64,000 bases of DNA from Hypoxylon rubiginosum (Eukaryota; Ascomycota; Sordariomycetes; Xylariales; Hypoxylaceae): NCBI GenBank assembly GCA_902806565.1, contig CADCXA010000055.1, positions 682,001 to 746,000 on the forward strand. Reading direction: 5' to 3'. Positions 11,349-22,794 of this stretch are shown here, piece by piece. Position numbers and translations under genes: made by a program. The notes under the pieces are model-generated. The model saw only the letters and a list, made by a program, of their open reading frames with translations, did no database searches and was not told the origin of the DNA. How positions within the stretch are numbered: position 1 is the first letter of the stretch; each line of letters starts with the position of its first letter.

Positions 11349-12639
11349 TGAAGACTGAAGCTCCGAATGGAGCGACTGGATATATAGAGATCAGTACAAG
11401 TACACGAGAAGTTGCCTAGCTAATAAGCCGTCACGAAGCAGATTTCCGAATTGAGATGGCGCATGGTAGTATACAAGCTCAAGCTGCAAGTCCCGCAGGG
11501 AGCTTTCGGTCTTGGGGTTGACGACTGTTTTTTCCGTGTGGGAACCTTGGAACTCTGGAACTCTGGAACTTTGGAATGGAAACTCTTGGTTCTAATTCGC
11601 GATTAGATTTTCATCCTCCGCGGTGGGGTAATTCCCGACTCGTTAGGCCGCTTTAAGCCTGGTACAGTGTGTGAACTGACTAAGCTAAACTTACTCGCAG
11701 CATTCTGGCTGTCTGGTACCTATTGGATTGATATTCCAAGGTTAGATTTACACTGCCCTATCAGCATCAAGACAAGAAGCAGAGCAATTGCTTGTCTGCA
11801 TGCACCTTTTAACTCATGAATATGATAAATGACAGCTCTACCTATGGGTAATCAGTTGTAGTGTATTCCGTAGTCCTGTGAAAATAACAATGAATTTAGC
11901 CTCGATAGGTACCAACTCTAGCATTGGACACATACCTACATCATACGTAAGACAATTCCAACCAAATGCATGATCTCTTATAAGGGAGGCTGATCTCGTG
12001 TGTTTTTGGCATGCGGTTCTAAATTCTGGCTTTGTCTCTAAAAGTTACTGTATCTCCACGGTGAGAGCGTGACCATCTAGGACCCACTATAGAAGGTCGA
12101 TCCCCTAGAACTCCACACCTAACAATACCCTAACGCCCTAAACGGCTCCAAATCTGGGGGAGGGGAAACTGATATACATGCTCGTGTGGGGTAGTACTCC
12201 CAGTTACCACCCGGTACCTACAGGCCTGACCTGGCCCCTCCTCTAGCGGCCTGGCTGCATGGCCCCTACGTAACTCACCGGCGTGGGCAGGTATCGAAAG
12301 CTGAAGGCCCCTCAATCACTCCATTCATCAGCCCATAGGCCATAGGTTTCTACTGCCTCGCTCCATCCGTCTGGCCATTCTCTTCTTTTTCTTTCCTCTT
12401 TCTTTTCAAAAAGGAATAGGAGAAGTACTTCTAAGACAAAGCAATTGAAATTTGATTCTTCCCCTTGTGATTCATCATCCATCATCCATCACCAATTGTG
12501 ATTCGTAAAGCTTCTCGAGTCTTATACACCTACCTCGTACATACCTACATCTGCACTGTCTCTCATATTCTTAGTTGCCGCACATCACAAACAAACACCT
12601 CTTCTAAACAACGTCACCAATTCACTCCACTCTGCAATC
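11349..12639. other. Divergent promoter region, tsc1 / DJ-1 gene
   Basis: The region separates two genes that start away from each other. It contains a CTCTGGAA-type 8-bp tandem repeat at 11553-11576 and a pyrimidine-rich stretch at about 12378-12407 that would lie in the leader or core promoter of the DJ-1 gene. No coding sequence is recognised. Confidence 0.55.
11553..11576. repeat. 8-bp tandem repeat CTCTGGAA x2 plus CTTTGGAA
   Basis: Two perfect copies and one single-base variant, flanked by further TTGGAA fragments. It lies about 200 bp upstream of the tsc1 start. Confidence 0.85.
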
Positions 12640-13678
12640 ATGGCACACAAGACATCTGCGGTGTCAGACGAGCCTATCGAGGTGCTCTTCGCCCTCTATC
12701 CCAAGTTCAGCCTTTTGGACTTTGCTGGTCCTCTCGAGATCCTTGATTGGGCCCGCCACGACAAGAATGATGAAAGTAGGTTTTGCCATGCTTTGCTGTG
12801 TGCCTATTTAGACGACCTTCCATCCTAAGTTCATCCCAAGTCCAATATACTAATGGAGCATCTCATTTGCAGCGACCGGGGCTTTCGATATCACGATTGC
12901 CTCCGACGAGCCCCAGGTCGTTTCAGAGCAAGGCGTAGTCATCGGCTCCCAGATCACCTACAAGGAAGCTCACAAGCGTCTCAATGACTTCGATGTCCTC
13001 ATCATCGTAGGAGGCACTACCGAAACCATTATCAAGGAGAAATCCGAACCCTTGCCTGTCATCGAGGCTTTCGCAGAGCTCCAGAGAACTGACTACACTC
13101 GAGAGCGCACACTCATGTCCATCTGCACCGGCTCTCTGATCTTAGCCGAGGCAGGCATCCTGTCAGGCCTGTCTGCCACCACCCACCCAGACTACATGAC
13201 CAAGTTTGAGATCATCTGCAGCAATGCTGCGCAGCGTGATCTGCAAGAGAGAACCGATGTTGTCGAAGATGCTCGCTACGTCGTGAACAACCTCCGCTTC
13301 GACCTCGGAGACGAGGATGAGAATCCCTACATTCGTCGCAAGTCGGACGCTGGCAGACGTCCTTCCGCTGCACGGTACGTTTACATATGCCTACCTAACC
13401 ATAGACATATATCTAAACGCAATTGCTAATTACAATCGTGCAGAAAGGGAAGCATCTCATTCAAGGGCTCGAACGGACGACGTGAGTCTATTGCTCGCCG
13501 CGCCGCGATGCGCCTCGGTGGTCTTAGGGTAATTACGAGTGGGGGAGTATCTGCTGGCCTAGATGCATCTCTGTATCTGGTCAGCATTCTAGTCGACGAT
13601 GACACCGCCAACGAGGTGGCCCGCGTCATTCAGCATAATTGGACCAAGGGTCTTGTTGTTGATGGTCTTGATGTCTAG
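12640..13678 (+). CDS. DJ-1/PfpI (ThiJ) superfamily protein
   Basis: Class-I glutamine-amidotransferase-like fold with a nucleophilic cysteine. Relatives include isonitrile hydratase-like enzymes and AraC-linked regulators, so the substrate is unknown. Exons 12640-12775, 12873-13374 and 13444-13678 give 290 residues. The introns carry GTAGGT/TACTAATG/TTGCAG and GTACGT/GCTAAT/GTGCAG. The start MAHKTSAV is followed by LFPKF-like strand 1, then LDFAGPLEILDWA, which holds the acidic residue beside the active site. VLIIVGGT follows, and the nucleophile elbow SICTGSLIL has Cys130. The third exon supplies LRVITSGGVSAGLDASLYL, a conserved helix-turn of this family, and the C-terminal helix. A 40-residue insertion rich in charged residues (about 165-215) precedes it. 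No signal peptide is present, so it is probably cytosolic. Confidence 0.9.
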
Positions 13679-14152
13679 GAAGCGAAATCCGCCATAGACC
13701 AGACCAGACCAATGGACGTGGATATGAGTATCAGAAGCTGGCTCGTGTATCAAAGAAACTCTCAAAAAAACAGTAGGACGGTAAAGCTCCTAAACAATCG
13801 AATGAACTTAAAGTAAAATGAGGCTTGAATCGTTGCTTTTGATCGTGCGTACATTTATGCTCTCATATGTTTGTAAGACCGTCAAGATGATCAGACAACT
13901 GCCCACAGCTCACGTTAAAATGCAAAGAATCAATGCAGGGGTAGCTTAGCTTTCCTACGGCGAGGTCCGCAAGGGTCCATGAGCTAGAAGCGGACCCCAC
14001 CCGATCGGAATTTACATCCGCCGGCCAGACATGGAACGAACCTTTGAAGTGGACCTTAATTTAGGTAATCAATCTTATCATTTTGAGAATTAGATATCTG
14101 CGGATGTGACGATAGAAAAGAAGTCTTGTCTCAGTTACTTGGCCAAACCACA
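13679..14152. other. Intergenic, uL23m promoter
   Basis: 474 bases between two plus-strand genes. No ORF of note; it must hold the DJ-1 terminator and the uL23m promoter. Confidence 0.5.
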
Positions 14153-14794
14153 ATGGCGTCGAGAGTGTTCCGAACAGGAACGAAACAAGTCTTCTTGTAT
14201 GTGTCGCTGGCCCTTATATCCAGATTTACTATTTTTCGCAGCTAACCACGGCTCCAACGCAGACCTAGCCACATAATAACACTTTTGCGGCCGCGCGAGA
14301 AGCAACCGCCCAACTTTGCGAGCTTCAAGGTGCCCCTGACGTTCAACAAGCTCGACCTGCGGGACTACCTACTACACGCGTACAATGTGCCGGTGCTCGG
14401 TGTGCGGTCGCAGCTGACGCAGCGGCGGCCGCGGCGGTCCAAGATGCACCACCGCATCTACCGGCCCCCGCCCGTCAAGACCATGACGGTCGAGCTGCAC
14501 CGCCCCTTCGCGTGGCCCGAGGTCCCCGACGACCTGACGGCCTGGAACACGCCGCACCTCGAGAAGCGCCGGCAGGTGACGGAGGAGAACGAGAAGCTGC
14601 AGAAGCGGTCCGAGAAGAAGAGCACCTTTCCCCTGCGGGACGAGCTCGGCGCCGACGAGGAGCGCGTCCAGCTGAGGAAGGAGGCCAAGAGGCTGCTGGA
14701 GGAGGGCAACTGGGAAAACGGAAAGACTTTGGATCCTAAGTTTACGCAGCAGAAGAAGAAGAAGGGCAGTCCAGAGGGGGAGACCGGAGATTAA
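14153..14794 (+). CDS. mrp20: Mitochondrial large-subunit ribosomal protein uL23m
   Basis: Component of the mitochondrial 54S ribosomal subunit near the polypeptide exit tunnel. Exons 14153-14196 and 14263-14794 give 191 residues. The 66-nt intron has GTATGT, GCTAACC and ACGCAG. Joining the exons gives MASRVFRTGTKQVFLPSHIITLL, followed by the conserved LRPREKQPPNFASFKVPL. The L23 core then follows: FNKLDLRDYLLHAYNVPVLGVRS, and a Lys/Arg/Tyr segment ending in KTMTVELHRPFAWPE. A charged helical C-terminal extension (about residues 115-191) is typical of fungal Mrp20. GC content is visibly higher in the second exon than in the flanks. It faces the MT-A70 gene tail to tail, with 147 bases between stops. 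Confidence 0.93.
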
Positions 14795-14941
14795 GAATGA
14801 CAACTTCCTGAAAGCATGCGAAAATGGATGTACGACTATAAAATACTCAACTTGCGTGTATAGTACGCGTTGTAAATCAAGACAAGGTATAAAGGTGACG
14901 TGGCATATCATGACATAAAGCATGACATAAAGCAATGTCTT

Positions 14942-16018
14942 TTATTTCTCATCTATATTTTCTATCCAGTGGTGCTTTTGTTGGAAGCAGAGAACCTCAT
15001 TTCCCCAGCTCCACCAGCCGGCAGTGAGATTTCTCGCGAACACCTCGAGCCCGGTATAATTCTGTGGCAATATGCCCTCAAACAGTGGCCTCAGGTTCGG
15101 CTTCCTCGAGTGTATATCCGGGACTCCTATGACCACCTTGGTCGGAATCGGCGCTTTCATCGCGCAATCTCTCTTCCTACCAAGCAGTAACCGTTCCCAC
15201 GGTTTTCGCCATTGCGCTTCTATGTCGATCACAGGGTCACCAGAACTTGTGACCTTCAGCCAGGTCCATTCTCCTACAAGTTCTAGGCCCCATTCTGAGA
15301 ATATGCCGGTAGGCGAAGTAAGGAGGCCAGCTACTGCTGCTTTATTGGTGACCCAAACGGCTACAAGGCCATCCGCTTTCAGCCGTGATGCGACTGGTAT
15401 CCGACCTAGGAGATCTCTAGCTTCTTGCATGCCATATACTGTTTCGTAGCTATTTTGCTTTCGCCTCACGGATCGACTGGGCCACGGCGGATCTAGCACT
15501 ATTAAGTCGAACATAGGAGAATCTGCTAAGAACGTCTCCCGCTGAGATTCTATAGTTCCTGAAAGATAATGAGACTTTTCCGGAATAAGTGGGTTCGAAA
15601 TAGCTCCGATATCTTCAATGCGTGTATCTGTTTGCTTCCTTTTACGTGGCTCATTGAGTTGTAGACTATCACCGTTAGGGTGGTTCGTATCTCTCGACAC
15701 CCGTGGCAAGCACCACGGCCCTTTATAACTATGCTTGACGTCCTGGAGCGCGGCTTTGACGCTTTCTAAAGTCATCAACTCAGCTATCGCAGATGATGGC
15801 GATATCGACTGCCCGAGGCCCTTGTTTTTGGGCTCCGGCGTTTTCCAGGGAGTTTCACTCGGGTCAGATGAGAGTATTCGCCTTCGGACAATCTGCCCTG
15901 GCAGTACTTGGGCTTCCTCGATAGAACATGGAATATCGATCAGGATAGTAGAATGGTCCGGGCTTTCGAATAATATACAGGAGCCAAGTTGATGACGTTG
16001 GTCCTCGTCGACAGACAT
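14942..16018 (-). CDS. MT-A70 family N6-adenine methyltransferase, METTL4 type
   Basis: S-adenosylmethionine-dependent methyltransferase of the MT-A70 superfamily. Animal METTL4 methylates snRNA (m6Am) and has been reported to act on DNA 6mA; the substrate here is unknown. It is intronless, 358 residues, starting MSVDEDQ. The catalytic DPPW is at residues 176-179 within FDLIVLDPPWPSRSVRRKQ, and the SVRR-x-NSY continuation is typical of the METTL4 branch rather than METTL3/Ime4 or METTL14. Later strands include LVAVWVTNK, and a C-terminal RKPNLRPLFEG segment precedes a conserved aromatic stretch (GWWSWGNEVLCF). The N-terminal 160 residues are divergent. No targeting peptide is evident, and a short basic KRKQ near 126 may be a nuclear signal. 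Confidence 0.9.
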   Translation of the reverse strand: MSVDEDQRHQLGSCILFESPDHSTILIDIPCSIEEAQVLPGQIVRRRILSSDPSETPWKTPEPKNKGLGQSISPSSAIAELMTLESVKAALQDVKHSYKGPWCLPRVSRDTNHPNGDSLQLNEPRKRKQTDTRIEDIGAISNPLIPEKSHYLSGTIESQRETFLADSPMFDLIVLDPPWPSRSVRRKQNSYETVYGMQEARDLLGRIPVASRLKADGLVAVWVTNKAAVAGLLTSPTGIFSEWGLELVGEWTWLKVTSSGDPVIDIEAQWRKPWERLLLGRKRDCAMKAPIPTKVVIGVPDIHSRKPNLRPLFEGILPQNYTGLEVFARNLTAGWWSWGNEVLCFQQKHHWIENIDEK

Positions 16019-17441
16019 TATCTCTTAGGCGGACATATAATCGAGCGTATATTTGGCGATAGAGTGCGATAACCCCTATCGGAGGGACATGGATTATTCC
16101 ATTTCGCGATACTAAATTTTAGGGTTCGAATTTTGCTATGATGCTCATCTTGCTGAACTTGGTGGACAAATTGCATCAAGTTATGCAAGCCAAGGTCCTT
16201 TTCTTGGTTTGCCCAGATCAAGAAATAGATTTACTACAGTAGCTTTACCACCCGGAATTCGTAGCGCCGCTCCACTGGAAGTTTAGGTTCAGCACAGTTC
16301 ACCTTTTGCTAGTGTGTACTGTAATAATGTTGTAATAGCAAGTGACAATGGGAATCTAAAATTGAGATAGACCACTTTCATTACTTGTGAGTGTCTTTCA
16401 GAAATCCTTACAGAAATATATTTCTGATTCTGACTTGGCCATTAAAGGTCCAGACAAAGCCACAATCAATGCGCAAGCACAATAGCTGGAATCCAATCAT
16501 CTCTTGCTTAGGCGTCGCACATGAGCAAAAGAGGGAACTGGGAACAGCCGCGCGTGAGTTGGGTCCAATCACAGGCGCCGAGCTTGGTGGGCTGCTGAAG
16601 ATATGAAGCAATCGTCACTGAGTCGGTGCTAACAAAGCAGCCGAACTAGCCCCGATTCAGATAGCTAAGTGGAGCAGTCTCAGGGGTTATTCTTGGCGGG
16701 ACACGCAAAGCAGAGGCGCCTCTGACATCAGGGATTCTTGATCAATCAAACAAGGTCGCGACGATTTACATGTAAATGGGCAAGTGGAGAGGACCTGCCC
16801 GTTCCGCTTGAGATTTCGTTGTACTCCTTACTGGGATTGATACTTCCCGTCGCTTAAGATGTGCCACGGTTTCGCATGTACCAGGGTAATATCGTTGTAC
16901 TTTGATTCTTCGTTGTTCTTTCATCCCAGTTTTGTGGACTTGGACGCATCGTGTAAACTTGACTGGCGCATATCGCAAGCCAAGGCCCTCCCGACTTGAA
17001 TAGGTGCCCATACAACTTTTATCTTTTATCTAGACTACACTAACCTAACCGCCCGCTCTCCTCTTCACCTAGGTCCTAGGTCTTTCAAGTTATCGGGGCG
17101 ACGACCTCAATCTCTTTCTCTTCTACAATGCATCTTTCATCTCTCTTTGAAGTTCCCAAGTACCACCCCAAGATATATTTCTGCATGTGAATATCTTCCT
17201 ATTGGTGGTCGAAGGTTTCACACCTAGTTGCTATTTACACACATCACCTCTTTTCTCTCCACAATCGTCATTGTCCTGGAAATTCTCCCACCTCTTCCTC
17301 ACTCGTCATTCCTAACTTCAGTCCATCTTCAATCCATTTTCCCTATATCTTTTCCAAGTCACTTATGAAATCAGCACTGTGACATCGTGACATCGTATAT
17401 TCGGTTCATATAAGTTGGATCGGGGATCGATCGCCGGCGAC
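16019..17441. other. Divergent promoter region, MT-A70 gene / CSC1 gene
   Basis: 1.4 kb between two outward-reading genes. A pyrimidine-rich block runs from about 17049 to 17330, consistent with the promoter and leader of the CSC1 gene. Short ORFs at 16391-17011 on both strands lack protein character. Confidence 0.5.
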
Positions 17442-20400
17442 ATGTCGGACAGCAACGGTAAGTTGCATACTGAAGCAAGTACCCATTTTGCATGGCTCTG
17501 ATAGATTCTCCAGATAGCGGTAGCGCCCAGCGCAACCAGGGCATTACCCTGATTGCTTTCGTTACTGCCTTGAATGTTTCGTTGATAGTATTTGGCGTCC
17601 AGACAGGATTATTCCTAGTACTGAGAAACAAGCTATCCAGAATATTGTAAGAAATACCAAAGTCATTCCTATATATCGAGCTTCCTGCTAATAATTATTG
17701 TCTAATAGCAAGCCCAAAACATATCTCGTGCCCGAACGCGAACGAACAGAACCTCCACCGGGTAGTCCATGGGGTTTGGTTAGCACCCTGCTCCGATTTC
17801 GAGATCGCGAGATTATTAAGAAGTGTGGGTTGGATGCGTACTTCTTCCTTCGATACCTCCAGACCCTGCTTGTCATATTCGTACCTATGGCCGTTGTCAT
17901 AATTCCGATCCTAGTGCCGGTCAACTATGTCGGTGGAATCAGCCGCAACTTTTCATCGAACCAAACCGAGACTGGCACAAACTCGACCGACCCCAATGGT
18001 ATCGATTATAGCGATCCTAGTGCACCAAAATCGAACATCACCGGGTTGGATACCCTTGCCTGGGGCAATGTGAGGAAAGACGAGACCAACAGGTACTGGG
18101 CGCATCTTGTTCTGGCTGTGCTGGTTATCATATGGGTTTGCGGCGTCTTCTTTTCCGAGCTGCGAGTTTATATCAAGGTGCGCCAGGATTGGTTGACAAC
18201 CGCCGAGCACCGTCTGCGAGCCTCGGCGACAACTGTCCTAGTGAGCGGCATCCCCGACAAGTGGCTTAGCGAGGAAGCCCTCAGGGGTCTCTTTGACGTG
18301 TTTCCAGGAGGCCTTCGAAACGTATGGTTGACCCGGGACTTGACACACCTTCTAGACAAGATCTCCAAAAGGGACCAGATTCACAAGCAGCTGGAAGGCG
18401 CCCTGACAGAACTCATTCGGATGGCCAAGAAGGCACAGCTAAAGAAAAGGGAAGAGGATGAGAAGCGAGCCCGTAAAGCATCCAAGTCCCACCGTCCCAC
18501 GAAAGAAGAGAAAATAGAGCGCCAGCAGAAAGAAGACACAGCAGCGAAAATTCAAGCTGAAGGTGGCCAGGGTGTAAGTAGTGGTGATCGGCACGAGGTA
18601 CCTCACGATGTAACCGATGCAGAGGCCGAGGTTGAGGCTGAATCCCAACACGACCCTGCTCAGCCAACCGCCGGGCACGGTATACTGTCGACTGGAATAT
18701 CGAAATTCACCGGAGGGATTGGAAAGGGCGTTGATGTCGTAGGCAAAACAGGACAGGGGATTTTCGGAGGTGCCAAGAACATCACACATGGTATTGACAA
18801 TCAAATCGAAACGACAGGCGGCTTCGTGACGATAGGACCGTCGCGGGGCCCGTCATCTGCTCCGCCTTCTCGTGGATCAGATCGTCGTCATGTGCGTCTA
18901 CCGGATGAGAAGGATCTCCCGAGACCGTCGCAGAATTTGGACCAAGCCGGAGACATTGGATCTGAAGAGCGCGTTATGGGAACGCCCATAACAAGGGCAC
19001 TCCATTCCCACAATAATTCGACAGTTTCTCAAGACACCATGCTTAAGAGGGAAAGCGTTGAAATGCGATACCTTGGAAACACTACTCGCAAGGCTACTAA
19101 CCTTGAAGAGACGCAAGAGTATGAAAGAGTCCGATGGTATCAATTTTGGAAACCGCCGGAGGGCGCATATGCGTCCCCCCTCCCTCAAGGATACGACGGA
19201 GACGACTTTCCGTTTAAGGATAAGAAGGAGAAGACATTCTGGGAGAAAGTCAAGCCCGCTATCCCCTTCGTTGGTGGCGAGGAACTAGAGCCGGTAGAAT
19301 ACCCGAAGGCCTACGATGAAGACTGGAAAGAAGATCACGACACGGGGGCAGAATGGGAGAAGTGGATTAAGAAGTCCAAACGCCCGACCCATCGTCTTGC
19401 GATCTTTGAGTGGACACCTTCGTGGCTACCCGGGCTGCCCTTACTAAACAAGAAGACCGACACAATCTACTGGTGTAGACAAGAATTGGCCCGTCTCAAC
19501 CTAGAAATTGAAACAGACCAGAAAAACCCGGAGCGCTATCCGCTCATGAAGTCGGCGTTCATTCAATTCAACCACCAAGTCGCCGCTCATATGGCTTGCC
19601 AGAGTGTCACCCATCACATTCCAAGACACATGGCACCCCGCACTGTGGAAATCTCTCCCGACGACGTGCTTTGGGAGAACATGGCTATGAGCTGGTGGTC
19701 TGAGTGGCTCCGAACTGCTGCCGCCGTAGGGGTAGTGGTCGGCATGATAATACTATGGGCCTTTCCGGTTGCTTTCACCTCGTCTATCTCCCAAGTCAGC
19801 ACATTGACGGATACTTTCCCCTGGCTGAGCTTCATTGATAAGAACGACAATATTCACAACATCGTGTCGGGTGTTGCTGGTGTTCTACCTGCTATTCTAC
19901 TTGCCCTCCTTCTTTGGTTGGTTCCGATCATTATGGGTTTCCTCGCTAGCTTTAAGGGAGCTAAGACGGGTGCTCAGAAATCGGAAACAATTCAAAAATT
20001 CTACTTCGCCTTCCTCTTCGTTCAAGTCTTCCTAGTTGTCTCGTTGGCCACGGGACTACTCCAGACTCTAGATTACCTAGCCAACAATCCGACACAGATT
20101 GCGGATCTTTTAGCAGAGAATCTACCGAAGGCAGCTAATTACTTCTTCTCCTACATGATCCTGCAGGCTCTTAGTGTGAGCTCAGGTACATTACTGCAAA
20201 TCGGATCTCTCATCAAATGGTACATCATCTCGAAGATCATGAACAGTACGGCCCGAAACAAGTGGTCTACCAATACCGAGCTTCCCGAGGTGAATTGGGG
20301 CACGACTTTCCCGGTCTATACGAACTTTGCCTGCATCGCGTTGATTTACTCAGTCGTTGCTCCCATTATCTCCCTCTTCGCTATCATCACGTTTAGTCTT

Positions 20401-21324
20401 CTCTGGATGGCGAACAGATATAGCATGCTTTATGTCAATCGGTTGAGGATCGATACTGGTGGTGTGCTTTATCCACAGGCCATCAACCAAACTTTCACGG
20501 GGCTTTATGTGATGGAGCTCTGTCTCGTCGGCCTCTTCTTCCTCGTCAGAAACGAAAATGGCGAAGTCGCATGTGTGCCGCAAGCCATCATCATGATTGT
20601 CGCCATCGTTCTTACTGCTCTATATCAACTTCTTCTCAATAGGTCATTTGGACCCTTGTTCCGGTATTTGCCCATCACTTTCGAGGACGAGGCGGTGCTT
20701 CGTGATGAAGCGTTCCAGCGGGCTCAGGATCGCCGCCTGGGACTTGTCGACGATGGCGATGGCGAGACATATGATAAAGAGGATGTGCCGAATGACGATC
20801 ACGGCGATGGTCTGTCTTCATTAATGGATGGTGGCGACGACAGAACTGGGCGTGGAAATAAATTCACCAACTTCAAACCCGTCAAGGGTATTGTCCACGC
20901 TAGTACCTGGGCAGCTCGTGGCGGGAAGAACACCTACGACCGTACTTTTGGCAAAGCCGAAAAGGGGCTCAAGAACGTCAACAAGTTCCGGGAGGAGCGT
21001 CGACAGAAGGATCTAGAGGCGCAGAGAGCCATTGGCGAAGCTCTATATGGCGGATTCCACGACGAAATCGAGGATCTTACCCCTGAAGAAAGAGACGTAC
21101 TTGTCAGGCGAGCATTCATGCACTCTGCCCTACGGGCAAGGCGGCCGACAGTTTGGATTCCCCGTGACGACATCGGCGTCAGCGACGACGAAATCAAGAG
21201 AACGAAGGAATTCAGCGAGCACATCTGGATCTCCAACGAAGGCACAGCGCTGGATAGCAAAGTACGAGTAGTGTACGGCCGAGCGCCTCCAGATTTCTCG
21301 GAGCTGGATATCATCAGTCTCTAA
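17442..21324 (+). CDS. CSC1/OSCA-like calcium-permeable channel (DUF221 family)
   Basis: Predicted osmosensitive cation channel or lipid scramblase-like protein of the TMEM63/OSCA/CSC1 family. Exons 17442-17457, 17505-17646 and 17709-21324 give 1257 residues. The spliced start is MSDSNDSPDSGSAQRN, and the third exon joins at SRILFKPKTYLVPERERT, a family hallmark. TM1 is at about residues 18-40, TM2 at 105-125 and TM3 at 185-204. The PHM7 cytosolic domain starts at VLVSGIPDKWLSEEAL. A long charged insertion (about 270-560) includes a coiled-coil-like KKREEDEKRARKAS region and Gly-rich amphipathic repeats. The RSN1 7-TM domain follows from about residue 720. After the last helix comes an acidic cytosolic tail with a conserved RPTVWIPRDDIGVSDDE segment near the end. 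The usual family length is 850-1300 residues. The protein probably sits in the plasma or an internal membrane. Confidence 0.93.
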
Positions 21325-22794
21325 AAGAGAGGAGACACTTGAGATGGACTGTACATAACACATGAACATGACGAAATGGTTCAGTTGGACTCGTTGCATA
21401 GCGGCAAACAAAGTATACCCCAAGTCGCATTACTAGCATTATCAGCATTTACAAATACAAATAAAAAACATGTTAATTTTTGCATTTGGTTATGTTAGTG
21501 TCGTATGTAATATAAGATCTGATTTGAATAAACACTTCCGCGGTGCTGAGACTATACGTAAGATATTATATGTTTTGTAAGATGCAGGTGTAGGTAAGTT
21601 TGTGAGTGTCTCTTAAAATCTCATCGATACTGAAGCACAACCCAAAAATATGCATTATATCTAGGTAGGTAGTAGGACCATCAAAAGTTATACGGTACTC
21701 CATTGCGGTGTGTCTTGCATAAACGATTCACGTCGTGCTCAAACAGAGGAAGACACGAAGCTTGTTTATATATGCGCGATACATTTATGCATATGAATCT
21801 ATATATAGCACAGTAATACGGTATACGGTACCTAGTATACTGAAAGCAGTCGTATATTATGCAGGTATGAGAGGGTTCTAGATTACTGTATCGCCCGTGA
21901 TTGCGGAGATACCCGATAACTGGGGGAGAAGGGGGTTCAACTTTAAAAAGTGTAGTGACAGGGTTTAGGAATTCTGCCAAGAACCTTAGAACGAACTAGC
22001 ACGGATCACGGATCGGGCGATAGGGACCTCTAGACCTCGTAAAATGTATATTGTACATTACCTAGGTAGGTATTGTACTGAATGCAACTGGACACAGGCC
22101 TGACTGGACATACCGGGCCAGCAGAAGGTTGGGTAGCAGAACGACAAGGGGCCCCTAAGTAGGCGCCTCTTTTCTGCCGATTTCTTTCTCATTTTTCCTA
22201 TTCGCTGGCACTGGCTGTCCTCTTTGGCTCTTTAGCACAAATACTCCTTTCTTCCTCCCGATCGACCACATACACACATTGCTGGCAACACTTACGCGTT
22301 GCAGTACTAATCGTACACGTACAAGTGAGGGCCGGATTAACGGGCCAAATAAACATCACAAGATCAACGCTGTCAGCATTAAACCATTAGCCCTCTCCGA
22401 GTAGGACATTGAAAATTCACTCCGCCCTCGCGCCATTGCCAGTTATCCTTCTCGTCTCCGGTACTTGGTACCAATTACGCTCGTTTAAACGTCCCCAATA
22501 CCTACGCCAAAACGCTCGACTAATCCTTCGAGTATACTAAAGGTGGCGTTTCTTCTTACAGCCACGAAACCGCCCTAGTGTTAAGATTCAGCGATAGCTT
22601 CACTACGGACCGAAATAGAATTTCTTACATAATTCTCTGACGAGCCCTCCCGCCGTATAATACACGCTCCGACATCCTCGCCGCTTGTTCCGCCAAAGTA
22701 TCGAATCTGGGCGAACGCCTGACCCGTTTACTCTACCACTCGACAGAGTTAATGTATTTCGTTGCTTGATAGCCATTGGGGGAATACAAGCAAC
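21325..22794. other. Intergenic, EMP70 promoter and leader
   Basis: AT-rich in the left half, with TAGGTAGGT motifs at 21661-21670 and a TACCTAGGTAGGTA block at 22059-22072. It is pyrimidine-rich at about 22168-22260. No gene is recognised. Confidence 0.5.

Noticed and set aside
14372..14935. Leu-rich ORF antisense to uL23m
   Set aside because: Shadow frame of a GC-rich gene, no independent features.
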